Assembly: GCF_041929845.1 (NCBI RefSeq)
Contig: NZ_JBHEEH010000006.1
Location: 89,806-153,805, forward strand
Source: Paenochrobactrum pullorum
GTDB taxonomy: Bacteria > Pseudomonadota > Alphaproteobacteria > Rhizobiales > Rhizobiaceae
Length of the DNA stretch: 64,000 nt
Direction: 5' to 3'
Below, in pieces: positions 54,810-63,427 of this stretch. Positions within the stretch are counted from its first letter, which is position 1, and every line of letters begins with the position of its first letter. Under the pieces are notes generated by a model. The model saw only the letters and a program-made list of their open reading frames with translations. It ran no database searches and was not told the origin of the DNA. A program made the translations under genes and the position numbers.

Positions 54810-56071
54810 CAGAGCTCTCCTTTATGTCCAGAGCTCCGCACGAGATCATGATAGATAGACTTTGCGCGATAATTCAATGCACCCAATGCCAATTCATGCT
54901 TTTCAACAGGCATATCCTCAGCTCGAAAAGTCGATTGCGAGCTCATTGGTCGCCCTATGATCAGCCGATACAGATAGTCTTTAACTTTTGGAAATCGCAC
55001 AAAAAATGTTCGAAAAATACGCATAATTTGGGGTCGCTGCATAATAAAAAAACTGCATTTTTGTAAAGCAAAACGCCCATTATGCTTCCATTCCTGCCAA
55101 CTCAGCTTATCAATGCTTAACCGTATCCATCGAATTGGAGAGGTCACGCGCCACGATGTGCTGCGATAAAGTGCTGTAATCTGATCATCTTTTGCTGAAA
55201 TCAATGTTTCATAGTGTTGTTTCGCTGATTCAAAATCGTCTTGTTGCTTAGCACTCTTTGTTGTTTCTAACTGCAACGTCTGTATCAAATCATTCAGCTT
55301 TGCATTCACCGCATTTAAATTCTTTTTTAAAGTTTTCTGTTCAGTCAGCAGCTTATTATTCTTTTTTATGTAGGCCGCTTCACTCGCCAACATAAAATTA
55401 TCAAATACGTTTGGTGGATAATCAAAAAACCTCTCTAAATCACTATGCTCATGCGCCAGATAAAAACGGTTGAGTCCATCCTGATAAACTAAATTATACT
55501 GATTAGAGAGCAGAACATGTTCCCAATCACGATGGGAAGCAATTTGCGATAGTGGCAAAGTCGCCTCCACAACCACAATCCAAGGGCGATATTTCTGCCA
55601 GTCATGCGAAGCAATAATCGCTTTTTCCAAACCTTCAACATCAACCTTTAAAAAATGAACCTCTTGATGATCTGGAACATATTCAATCCAAATAGCCGGT
55701 AATGTGAGCACATCAACCTTTTGTGGTTTGATGTTAAAACCCTGTGCTTCATATTTTGTAACGAAATCAGGATCGAGTGTTGAAAGACCACTGCCTGCAA
55801 CGAAAAACATCGTGGCGGTTCCTTCATAATCACTTACAGCAATTTTCAGGTTGCGATCCCGTTTTCGTTGTAGTTTTAGCTCGCGATAGTAGTAAGGATT
55901 AGGTTCAATATTGATGCCATGCCATCCTGCATCATAAAAACAGCGCGTTACGCTATCCTTAGTGGGTGACCACGCACCGATATCGATGTAAAAACCTTTT
56001 TTGATATTTTTAAATGCGCGCCACAACATAATATCTTCAAAATTTTGCGCGTATGAGATCAGCATATACAA
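54809..56071 (-). CDS. FkbM-family methyltransferase with coiled coil
   Basis: 420 residues. Residues 1-200 are an FkbM SAM-dependent methyltransferase (SYAQNFEDIMLWRAF, FYIDIGAWSPTKDS, LKVDVEGLEKAII). A coiled coil follows at about 235-300, then ALYRSTSWRVTSPIRWI, a short motif that often follows coiled coils in O-antigen and capsule glycosyltransferases. Predicted to O-methylate a sugar of the glycan made by the downstream enzyme. Start at Met1 or Met3. Confidence 0.88.
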   Translation of the reverse strand: MYMLISYAQNFEDIMLWRAFKNIKKGFYIDIGAWSPTKDSVTRCFYDAGWHGINIEPNPYYYRELKLQRKRDRNLKIAVSDYEGTATMFFVAGSGLSTLDPDFVTKYEAQGFNIKPQKVDVLTLPAIWIEYVPDHQEVHFLKVDVEGLEKAIIASHDWQKYRPWIVVVEATLPLSQIASHRDWEHVLLSNQYNLVYQDGLNRFYLAHEHSDLERFFDYPPNVFDNFMLASEAAYIKKNNKLLTEQKTLKKNLNAVNAKLNDLIQTLQLETTKSAKQQDDFESAKQHYETLISAKDDQITALYRSTSWRVTSPIRWIRLSIDKLSWQEWKHNGRFALQKCSFFIMQRPQIMRIFRTFFVRFPKVKDYLYRLIIGRPMSSQSTFRAEDMPVEKHELALGALNYRAKSIYHDLVRSSGHKGEL

Positions 56072-56248
56072 TCACCCGGAAAAAAAGGCGTAAAATAATT
56101 TATAGTTAAAAGTAGCATATGAATTTATGAATTATATGAAGCTTGAAATAACTTCATCAAAGCAACCAATTTACAAGATTACGGATTTAACGAGAGAACA
56201 GCAAGCGCTTGGTTATTTACTGGAATTCAAATAGTATTGTTAAATGCA

Positions 56249-56282
56249 AAAACGGCTCAAGCATAATTGCTTGAGCCGTTTT
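56249..56282. terminator. Perfect 15-pair hairpin, possibly the old tRNA terminator
   Basis: AAAACGGCTCAAGCA (56249-56263), a 4-base loop, TGCTTGAGCCGTTTT (56268-56282). It can terminate leftward transcription from the response-regulator gene or, originally, from a tRNA gene that ended at 56287. Confidence 0.8.
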
Positions 56283-56286
56283 GATT

Positions 56287-56300
56287 TGGTTGCGGGGGCA
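56287..56300 (-). other. Putative attachment site: 3' end of an initiator-tRNA gene
   Basis: On the minus strand this reads TGCCCCCGCAACCA, identical to the last 14 bases of typical alphaproteobacterial tRNA-fMet including CCA. No tRNA body precedes it. It lies four bases from the hairpin, as a tRNA 3' end would. Fourteen bases is short, so this remains a hypothesis. Confidence 0.45.
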
Positions 56301-56429
56301 CGCAACTACCGATACCGACATTCATTAGAGGTAACCATATAGCAGCGCATCAGTAAGATATATCACTAAGTCGTTTCAACTAACTCATGCAGATCACTAC
56401 ACCAGAGCTCATTTATATGATTGATCATC

Positions 56430-57059
56430 TTATCTCTTGAGTACCAAAGCTACCAGTTCCGTCTGCCGGCCGGTCTCCGTTTTCTGGAATATATTGCGCA
56501 TGTGAAAAGCAACAGTAGAACGCGAGACGCCGAGGTCAGTCGCGATCTGCGTCAATTTACTACCTTGAGCGAGCGCTTGCGTGATCCGTAGTTCTGCGGG
56601 TGTAAGGCCATAGACTTCCGAAAATTTTGTAAAATTAGGAGCAGCTGACCGTAATGGGCGCGCCGAACGGATGCGTCTGATCTGTCGCAGACGCGCTTCG
56701 ATGGTCGCCAGTAAGAGATCATAATCGATTGGCTTCACGAGGTAATCATCTGCACCAAGACGCTTGCCATCAACGATATGCCTTGGATCGGCAAGGGCGG
56801 AGAGGAAGACAAAAGGAATTTCGGCATAGTCAGGCCCTCGTTCTTGCAGCGCATCAAGCACGCCATAACCATCAAGTTCGGGCATGGAGATGTCGCAAAG
56901 AACCAGATCGGGGCAGACACGTGCCAGCTCGCCAAGCGCTTGCCTACCATTACTGGCTTCGACGACATCATACCCCGCCTCGACCAGTTCGTCTACGATG
57001 TCACGCCGCAATTGCACTTCGTCCTCAATGCAAAGGATCACAAAAGGCTCCGCGATCAT
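56430..57059 (-). CDS. Response regulator, receiver plus LuxR-type HTH
   Basis: 209 residues from the ATG at 57059, which has AAGGTGAG upstream and overlaps the kinase stop by four bases (ATGA). Receiver domain: acidic pocket Glu12/Asp13, phospho-acceptor Asp56 (LVLCDISMPELDG), Ser87, Lys109. A LuxR/FixJ-type helix-turn-helix is about 140-200 (LTPAELRITQALAQGSKLTQ, VSRSTVAFHMRNIF). Acts as a DNA-binding regulator with the coupled histidine kinase. Targets unknown; the divergent VWA operon is the natural candidate. Confidence 0.9.
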   Translation of the reverse strand: MIAEPFVILCIEDEVQLRRDIVDELVEAGYDVVEASNGRQALGELARVCPDLVLCDISMPELDGYGVLDALQERGPDYAEIPFVFLSALADPRHIVDGKRLGADDYLVKPIDYDLLLATIEARLRQIRRIRSARPLRSAAPNFTKFSEVYGLTPAELRITQALAQGSKLTQIATDLGVSRSTVAFHMRNIFQKTETGRQTELVALVLKR

Positions 57060-58861
57060 ACCCTCACCTTTCGAAAGATCATGGGCGCACCAGCACCGGA
57101 TGCAGAACGTGGCAGCGACATCGCCATTCGAACAACGCCTGTCTCCGAATCCTGTAAACACACGTCGCCGCCCTGCAAGCGCGCAAGCGCTTTCGCCATG
57201 TAAAGACCAACGCCAATACCGGGGCAGCCTTCAGTATTGCTGCCACGATAATAGCGATCAAACAGCACGTCCCGCTCGAACATTCCGCCCAATGAGCCGG
57301 TATTCGTTACGATGCAGGTAATAAGCGACTGATCGACGGTAAAACTGATACCGATCAACGTCTCCTTCGGAGAATATTTCACCGCATTGGACAAAAGGTT
57401 TGTCAAAATGTGCTCCGCATGAACCGGATCGCAATAGGCAATCGGCGACCCATCAACCGGCGGCATGACCGTGATCCTGCGTCCACCCATGTCCTCAGCC
57501 TGCCGTGCGCAGATGTCCGCAACAAGAAGGCCGAGATCGCAGGCCTGGCTGCGGACCTCAATCTGGCCGGCATCAAGCCGCGCCGCGTCGAGGGTGCTCT
57601 CTACCAGCCTGACCAGGCGTGCGATGGCACTACGGGCTTGGCTACCCCGCTCAGTGATCTCTGCCGGCGTTAATTGTTCGCGCCGGCGGATCAACCGCTG
57701 AAGCGCAGAATCGACGAGCGCAAGTGGAGTGCGGAACTGGTGCGAGATCATCGTGCCGAAGTTGCGGTATAGGTCAGCGGTGGCACGTTCCCTGACCAGC
57801 GCCGCCTCAAGCTCCTGCGTACGCGCTTGCACCAATTGCTCAAGATAGTCGCGATGATCCGCGATTTTACGCTGGACTGCTCGTCGTTCTGTGACGTCCG
57901 AGATCAGAAGGATCGTGCCTATGATGCGGCCACCATCGCGCAGCGAAAAACAGCGCAGATCGACATAGAGCGGCTCAGACTGATCATCTGGAAAAAACGG
58001 CTGATCGAGCAATGCGACAGCCTGGCCCTGCAGAGCCTCGCCGATGGCCATCTCGACCCGGTCTACCGCGAAAAAGCCTGATAATTCTCCCAGCGCACCA
58101 CCTGTTGCCCGATCAGCACCAACACGGAACAGCCGTTCGGCAGCCTCGTTCCAGACCGTGCAGCGTCGATCCATATCGACAGCGATAATACCTTCATCGC
58201 TGGATCCGATCAGCAGTTCGGAAAACGCCTTTTCCTTGTTGAGCAAGCGAGTCCGTTGCCTTGCATCACGGATCGCCAGCAGAAAATGAACGCAAAGCAT
58301 CGAGCCTGCCAATGATATGCCGATCATGGAGATAATGATTTGCCACAGCTGCTTGCGCGTGACATCAAGCGTCGCGCCAAGATCGTCCCATTCGGCCACC
58401 ATTGCCTTGTTGGCAGCTTCAGTGAGCGTCGCATTGTAAGGATCCAGCAGAGCTCTGATGCGCGGCATTGTCGCCGAGCTGGGGCTTTTCAGCAACGAGC
58501 CAAGCTCGTCGAGGTTTTCCCGCAACTCATCCAAAGGAGCCAACGCACCAAGCGCTTCCATCCGCCGACGTTGCGGGCCATCATCAAGTAAGGCTAGCCG
58601 GCTGAGGAATATGTTCAGGCGCAACTCTGTTTGCGCGTGATCAGCCTCTCCGGCAGCGTTGTCCGCGATGGCCTCGCTCAGCTGCAGGCTTGAAATATGC
58701 GCCTGCGAGATCACCCAAAGCATATTCTGGGTGGCCTCAATGCGCATGTTGCGCTCGATATCAGACAGGCGCATCAAAGAGAATGCGAGCAGAACGACAA
58801 AGATAGCGATGGCCGAGACAGGCAGCGCGACGCCCAGCAATGCACGTGCTCGCCTGCTCAT
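57056..58861 (-). CDS. PAS-domain sensor histidine kinase
   Basis: 601 residues. Two membrane spans (about 8-32 and 174-197) flank a periplasmic helical sensor region; then a PAS domain (about 213-329, LLIGSSDEGIIAVDMDRRCT), a short coiled coil, the HisKA box with His374 (ISHQFRTPLALVDSAL) and an HATPase (NLLSNAVKYSPKE, GIGVGLYMAKALARLQGG). The ATG at 58861 overlaps the upstream stop codon (ATGA), preferred over one 11 codons earlier. The coupled upstream gene encodes a secreted protein, possibly its periplasmic signal partner. Confidence 0.9.
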   Translation of the reverse strand: MSRRARALLGVALPVSAIAIFVVLLAFSLMRLSDIERNMRIEATQNMLWVISQAHISSLQLSEAIADNAAGEADHAQTELRLNIFLSRLALLDDGPQRRRMEALGALAPLDELRENLDELGSLLKSPSSATMPRIRALLDPYNATLTEAANKAMVAEWDDLGATLDVTRKQLWQIIISMIGISLAGSMLCVHFLLAIRDARQRTRLLNKEKAFSELLIGSSDEGIIAVDMDRRCTVWNEAAERLFRVGADRATGGALGELSGFFAVDRVEMAIGEALQGQAVALLDQPFFPDDQSEPLYVDLRCFSLRDGGRIIGTILLISDVTERRAVQRKIADHRDYLEQLVQARTQELEAALVRERATADLYRNFGTMISHQFRTPLALVDSALQRLIRRREQLTPAEITERGSQARSAIARLVRLVESTLDAARLDAGQIEVRSQACDLGLLVADICARQAEDMGGRRITVMPPVDGSPIAYCDPVHAEHILTNLLSNAVKYSPKETLIGISFTVDQSLITCIVTNTGSLGGMFERDVLFDRYYRGSNTEGCPGIGVGLYMAKALARLQGGDVCLQDSETGVVRMAMSLPRSASGAGAPMIFRKVRV

Positions 58862-59361
58862 CGAATATCCAGCGATTTTAATTGCCAAACCCAACGATAA
58901 TCAAAGCGGATATCCTGCAGCTCGGCATGCTGGTCACGTGGGTAGACAATCCATAGCGGCCCCTTCTCGCTCGGCAGCAGCGGTTTTCCGTCCATCTCAT
59001 AGGCAACAAGAATGTCGAACTGGTCAAATTCCTCGACTGCGAATTCAATCGCGTAATCATTCAGGGCTCTCGCAGTCACGACTGTGCCGTGAGAGCCGAC
59101 ATGCGCCAAAATATCTCTCATTAAAACGCCGTCAAAGCGGTGCACACCATCTGTGACAGCGGTGGTTGTTTCGAGCCGCGCTTGAGGAAGTGTCCGCAGC
59201 TCCACGATGTCGAAATGTGCGACCCCTTCCGCATTGCCTTTCGAAATAGCGCCGCTCACCTCAAGTATGGAGGAAGGCAATATTGACTGATCCTGACCAC
59301 TGACTTCAGAAGAAAAGTAAAACAACACGGCTGTCAAAATAGAAAAGAAAAATACTTGCAA
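58858..59361 (-). CDS. Secreted molybdopterin-oxidoreductase-fold protein
   Basis: 167 residues starting at a TTG (59361); a signal peptide (FFFSILTAVLFYFSSEVSG) is clear. The rest resembles the molybdopterin-binding (SUOX-like) fold: LEVSGAISKGN, HRFDGVLMRDILAHVG, ALNDYAIEFAVEEFDQFDIL and EKGPLWIVYPRD. The cofactor Cys of true sulfite-oxidase relatives is not evident, so it may bind a ligand rather than catalyse. First gene of the three-gene sensor operon, coupled to the kinase by a four-base overlap. Confidence 0.75.
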   Translation of the reverse strand: MQVFFFSILTAVLFYFSSEVSGQDQSILPSSILEVSGAISKGNAEGVAHFDIVELRTLPQARLETTTAVTDGVHRFDGVLMRDILAHVGSHGTVVTARALNDYAIEFAVEEFDQFDILVAYEMDGKPLLPSEKGPLWIVYPRDQHAELQDIRFDYRWVWQLKSLDIR

Positions 59362-59565
59362 AACTACGCGCTTCCCTCCAGGCTGCCCCTAATTTTTTGT
59401 GCTCACTTATTTTATATATTTATCCACTTTGGCACATTTTGACTAATTATACTCAGTTTTTCCGACATGTCCCTATCCAAATGGATGGGGCATGCCTGCT
59501 TTGCTTCTGCTAAAGTTTCCTGAACGGATGTAAAAGGCAAGGTTATATAGAAGGCGAGATAAGGC
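59362..59565. promoter_or_regulatory. Divergent promoter region of the two island operons
   Basis: 204 AT-rich bases between the sensor operon (leftward) and the membrane-protein/VWA operon (rightward). Both must start here, so a shared operator is possible. No clear inverted repeat was identified by eye. Confidence 0.5.
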
Positions 59566-60552
59566 ATGTGGGATTTTAGAGTCGGTGGCGCGCTAGCAAT
59601 GATGGCGCGGACCATGCCGTTCATCGTGCTGCGGATAGCAGTCTACTTCGGTATTGCGGTTGGCTATGTTTTGCTGACGGGGACCGGCGCCGGTATCGGC
59701 TATGGCGTGGGCGGCTTCGGCGATGAAGGGTTTCAGGCAAACACAACGCTATGGGGCGGCGTTATAGGCTTTGGCCTGTTTGGCGCCATCATGTACTGGG
59801 CGCGCGAATATATACTTTATATCGTCAAGGCGGGCCATATCGCGGTATTGGTGGAACTAATCGACGGCAAGCCAATGCCGGATGGCAAGTCACAGATCAG
59901 CCATGCGACAACCGTGGTGAAGGAACGCTTTGCTCAGGCCAGTGTCCTGTTTGCTATCGATCAGCTGGTGAAGGGTGTGATCGGAGCAATCACCGGGCTG
60001 GTGCGCGGCATCCTGACCATCCTGCCCATACCGGGAGCGCAGCAGCTTTCGGGTATCCTGCACGCCTTCCTGCGGGTTGCTGTTGGTTTCATCGACGAAA
60101 TCATTCTCGCCTATGCAATCCGCACAGGCGCGACAAACCCTTGGGGATCGGCCAGAGAAGCGCTCGTGCTTTACGGCCAGAACTACCGTGTCATGCTCAA
60201 GAACGCTGCCTGGCTAGCAATCATTGTCTACCTTCTGAGCTTTCTGGTGTTTCTGGTGATGCTCGCGCCAGCAGCTCTAGTAGTCTACGTGATGCCTGGC
60301 GCGTGGGCAGCCGGTGGCTTCGTGTTCGCGCTTTTGTTTGCCTGGAGCGTTAAGGCGGCATTGCTGGAGCCGTTTGCCATCGCCTGCCTGATGCAGGTGT
60401 TTTTCAAAACCATCGAAGGTCAGCAACCCGACCCCCAATGGGACGCAAGGCTGGAGCAGATGTCGGGCAAATTCCGCAAGCTGAAGGCGCGCGCCATGGG
60501 AGCGTCAGGTTCTTCCGGTCCGCGTAGCGACAGTGATGTGCAGCCTGCATGA
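59566..60552 (+). CDS. Polytopic membrane protein of unknown function
   Basis: 328 residues with about six to seven spans. The N-terminal part is glycine-rich (GTGAGIGYGVGGFGDEG) and a conserved-looking amphipathic stretch lies in the middle (VVKERFAQASVLFAIDQLVK). The C-terminus is polar and Ser-rich. I do not recognise a family. First gene of the rightward operon; its stop overlaps the VWA start by four bases, so the two proteins are made together. Confidence 0.8.
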   Translation: MWDFRVGGALAMMARTMPFIVLRIAVYFGIAVGYVLLTGTGAGIGYGVGGFGDEGFQANTTLWGGVIGFGLFGAIMYWAREYILYIVKAGHIAVLVELIDGKPMPDGKSQISHATTVVKERFAQASVLFAIDQLVKGVIGAITGLVRGILTILPIPGAQQLSGILHAFLRVAVGFIDEIILAYAIRTGATNPWGSAREALVLYGQNYRVMLKNAAWLAIIVYLLSFLVFLVMLAPAALVVYVMPGAWAAGGFVFALLFAWSVKAALLEPFAIACLMQVFFKTIEGQQPDPQWDARLEQMSGKFRKLKARAMGASGSSGPRSDSDVQPA

Positions 60553-62600
60553 AACAATTTACGGAACGAAACACCATGATGAAAGCTTTGAAAACGGCAC
60601 TGATCGCGGCTACCGCTATCATCCCCCCTCTGTCGGTCGCCGTAGCGGCAGAAGATGTGGTCATCGTTTATGACGCCTCCGGCTCGATGTGGGGCCAGAT
60701 CAACGGCACCAGCAAGATAGAAATCGCACGCGACGTGATGGTCGATCTCGTGACCGGCTGGTCCGACGACATCAATCTAGGTCTGGTCGCCTATGGACAT
60801 CGTTCAGAAGGCGACTGCCGCGACATCGAAACATTGATCAAACCGGGCGCGCTCGACAAGGCAAACTTCATCAGCACGGTGAACGGCATCCGCCCGAAAG
60901 GAAAGACGCCGATTTCCGCAGCCGTCCAGCACGCCGCAGAACTCTTATCTTATCGTGACAACCCCGCCACGGTCGTGCTCATTTCTGATGGTCTGGAAAC
61001 CTGTCAGGCCGATCCTTGCGCGGTCGCCGAGCAGCTGGCACGGCAGGGCGTGAAGTTCACGACCCATGTCGTTGGTTTCGATCTTGAGGACAAGGCTCAT
61101 GCCAGCCTCGCCTGCATTGCCGAAAACACCGGTGGCGTCTTCGTTCCGGCCCAAAATGCTGCTGAGCTGAAAGAAGCGCTGGCGCATGTGCAGTCGGTCA
61201 TGGATTTGCAGCCAATGGTGGAGCAACAGCCCAACTCAACGCACGAACCCATGCAGGAAGCGGAAATTGATATCCAAGCTCCAGGACAGGTGACCACCGG
61301 CTCAAGCTTCAAGGTGACATGGTCAGACTCGATCCATCCGGAAGACTATGTCACTATCGTTCCTGCCGGAGCTGAAGAAGGCAGATATACCAATTATCAG
61401 CGCGTGCGCTATGTCACCGAAAACAGTTTGATCGCGCCCGCCGAGCCCGGCTTTTACGAGGTGCGTTATGTGCTGCGAGAAGGTGGGCGCACAATGGCTT
61501 CCGCTCCTGTGGAAGTCATTGAGGCCGAAATGGCTATCACTGCCCCCGAAGAGGTGATCACCGGCGCAAGCTTCAAGGTGACGTGGTCAGCTTCCATCCA
61601 TCCGGAAGATTATGTCACCATCGTCCCTGCCGGAGCTGAAGAAGGAAAATACACCAATTATCAGCGCGTGCGCAATGTCACTGAAAACAGATTGATCGCG
61701 CCCGCCGATCCCGGCTTTTACGAGGTGCGTTATGTGTTGCGAGAAGGTGGGCGCACATTGGCTTCCGCTCCTGTGGAAGTCATTGAGGCCGAAATGGGCA
61801 TCAGCGCGTCCAGCGAGGTGGCCACCGGTGCAAGCTTCAAGGTGACGTGGTCAGCTTCGATCCATCTGGAAGACTATGTCACCATCGTCCCTGCCGGAGC
61901 TGAAGAAGGAAAATACACCAACTATCAGCGCGTGCGCGATGTCACCGAAAACAAATTGACGGCACCTGCCGAGCCCGGTTTTTACGAGGTGCGTTATGTA
62001 TTGCGAGAAGGTGGACGCACAATGGCTTCCACCCCCGTGGAAGTGGTGGCCGCCGAAGTGACAGTCAGCGGTCCGGAAGTCGCCCGTGCGGGAAGCAAAA
62101 TTAAAGTCACCTGGTCGACTTCAGTCCACCCGGAAGACTATCTCACCATTGTCCCTGCCGGAACCGCTGAAGGCAAATATGCCGACTATATCCGGGTTCG
62201 GGACGCAAGTGCAGCCGATATGAAAACTCCGGCCGAAACCGGACTTTACGAAATCCGCTATGTGCTGCGCGAAGGCGCTCGCACCCTTGCCAGCCACCGG
62301 TTGGAAGTGGTGGCGGAAAACGCCCCGCTGGATGACGGAGCTGGGCTCAAGGTACCGGCGCAGGCGGGTATAGGCGAAACGATCACCGTGTCGTGGAGCT
62401 CGGAAGGCGGAAGCGCAGATCAGCGCATCGCTATTGCCCGCACCGATCAGGCCGATTTCAGCTGGATTGCGGCGCACAAGGTCGGAGACGAAAAGTCGTT
62501 GGAACTGCAAATGCCGGCACAGGCCGGAACCTATGAAATCCGGTTTCTTAATGTCGGCGACCGCAAGGTTCTGGGTCGCGCGATCGTAGAGGTGAAATGA
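60549..62600 (+). CDS. Secreted VWA protein with four tandem 88-residue repeats
   Basis: 683 residues. Signal peptide (to about residue 34, cleavage after AVAA), then a von Willebrand A domain at about 36-220 with an intact MIDAS: DASGS (Asp42, Ser44, Ser46), Thr in GKTPIS and Asp in LISDGLETC. Residues about 238-588 are four beta-rich repeats (xEDYVTIVPAGAEEGxYTNY, then GFYEVRYVLREGGRT), followed by a diverged fifth (GLKVPAQAGIGETITVSWSS to the end). Probably periplasmic or outer-membrane-associated metal-dependent adhesion. In-frame ATGs at 60576 and 60579 give a shorter signal peptide and may be the true start. Overlaps both neighbours by four bases. Confidence 0.9.
   Translation: MKQFTERNTMMKALKTALIAATAIIPPLSVAVAAEDVVIVYDASGSMWGQINGTSKIEIARDVMVDLVTGWSDDINLGLVAYGHRSEGDCRDIETLIKPGALDKANFISTVNGIRPKGKTPISAAVQHAAELLSYRDNPATVVLISDGLETCQADPCAVAEQLARQGVKFTTHVVGFDLEDKAHASLACIAENTGGVFVPAQNAAELKEALAHVQSVMDLQPMVEQQPNSTHEPMQEAEIDIQAPGQVTTGSSFKVTWSDSIHPEDYVTIVPAGAEEGRYTNYQRVRYVTENSLIAPAEPGFYEVRYVLREGGRTMASAPVEVIEAEMAITAPEEVITGASFKVTWSASIHPEDYVTIVPAGAEEGKYTNYQRVRNVTENRLIAPADPGFYEVRYVLREGGRTLASAPVEVIEAEMGISASSEVATGASFKVTWSASIHLEDYVTIVPAGAEEGKYTNYQRVRDVTENKLTAPAEPGFYEVRYVLREGGRTMASTPVEVVAAEVTVSGPEVARAGSKIKVTWSTSVHPEDYLTIVPAGTAEGKYADYIRVRDASAADMKTPAETGLYEIRYVLREGARTLASHRLEVVAENAPLDDGAGLKVPAQAGIGETITVSWSSEGGSADQRIAIARTDQADFSWIAAHKVGDEKSLELQMPAQAGTYEIRFLNVGDRKVLGRAIVEVK
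61260..62312 (+). repeat. Four tandem repeats in the VWA gene (264, 264, 264 and 261 bases)
   Basis: Units begin at 61260, 61524, 61788 and 62052. Units 1-3 are nearly identical in DNA over long stretches; unit 4 is diverged and lacks one codon. Exact 3-base multiples keep the frame. This points to recent tandem duplication or gene conversion of units 1-3. Confidence 0.92.
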
Positions 62601-63412
62601 CCATGACACACACATTTAAGGCCGCACTGCTTGTCATGACACTCGGTCTGGCCGCATCTCACGCCCATGCCGAAATCGATGGCCACGGACCGGATGCCTG
62701 GCGCGTCACCAATGTGACTGTCGGGGACGTGCTCAATGCGCGCATGGGACCGGGCACCAATTATCCGGTGATCGAGGCTTTCAGCGACTATGAGCGCGGG
62801 CTACAGCAGATCACCTGCGTGCCATTTTACACCGCGGCACACTATACGAAGATGACGCAAGCGCAGATCAAGGCGCTGCCGCCACGTTGGTGCCTGATGC
62901 GCAACAAAGAAATGAGCAAGGCTGGTTGGGTAGCACAACGCTACATCACGCCCGATAATGAGCCGCTACTTGTCTCTCCGGCGCGAAAGTCTGTCGAGCA
63001 CCCGACCGAGCCATACTTACCCGAACCAGACATCGATCCTGTTGCTCAGGCGCAGGATCTGGTTCGTGAGATTTATGAACGCCAGTTCCAGTCCGAAAAC
63101 GGCAATTTACCGAGCGCGTTCGATCCGAAGGTGTCCAAAAACTACTTTACCGACGAGATTGTGACCTGGCTGGCCTCAGGCAAAGTTGGTGCACATCCTC
63201 TATACGGCGCTCAGGACTTCGATGTCGTCTTAGAAGATCCGACGCCTGATCCTCACCAGCCGATGCTGCGTGGTATGATCACCATCAACGTCGATTTCAC
63301 CAATTTCGGCAAGAAGCAGCGCGCGGTTTTCTACCTGCGCGCCGACACCACCAAAGCCGGCGCTCCGTTGCGGATTTTCCGCGTCGAGCACGATGGCTGG
63401 TCATATCCATAA
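62597..63412 (+). CDS. Secreted SH3-like domain protein
   Basis: 271 residues with a signal peptide (FKAALLVMTLGLAASHAHA). Residues about 35-125 look like a bacterial SH3 domain (VTVGDVLNARMGPGTNYPVI, later GWVAQRYI), which binds peptidoglycan in many proteins. The C-terminal 130 residues (LVREIYERQFQSENGNLPSA to the end) resemble DUF3828-type domains of unknown role. The ATG overlaps the VWA stop by four bases. Confidence 0.8.
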   Translation: MTMTHTFKAALLVMTLGLAASHAHAEIDGHGPDAWRVTNVTVGDVLNARMGPGTNYPVIEAFSDYERGLQQITCVPFYTAAHYTKMTQAQIKALPPRWCLMRNKEMSKAGWVAQRYITPDNEPLLVSPARKSVEHPTEPYLPEPDIDPVAQAQDLVREIYERQFQSENGNLPSAFDPKVSKNYFTDEIVTWLASGKVGAHPLYGAQDFDVVLEDPTPDPHQPMLRGMITINVDFTNFGKKQRAVFYLRADTTKAGAPLRIFRVEHDGWSYP

Positions 63413-63427
63413 GCACTGGAGAGCGAA

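Larger units (their letters stand above)
56072..56429. other. Intergenic region at the probable island boundary
   Basis: 358 bases without a gene. Left part is AT-rich like the glycan operon and should hold its leftward promoter. It contains the hairpin terminator at 56249-56282 and the tRNA-3'-end match at 56287-56300; the rest up to 56429 shows nothing recognisable. Confidence 0.6.
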
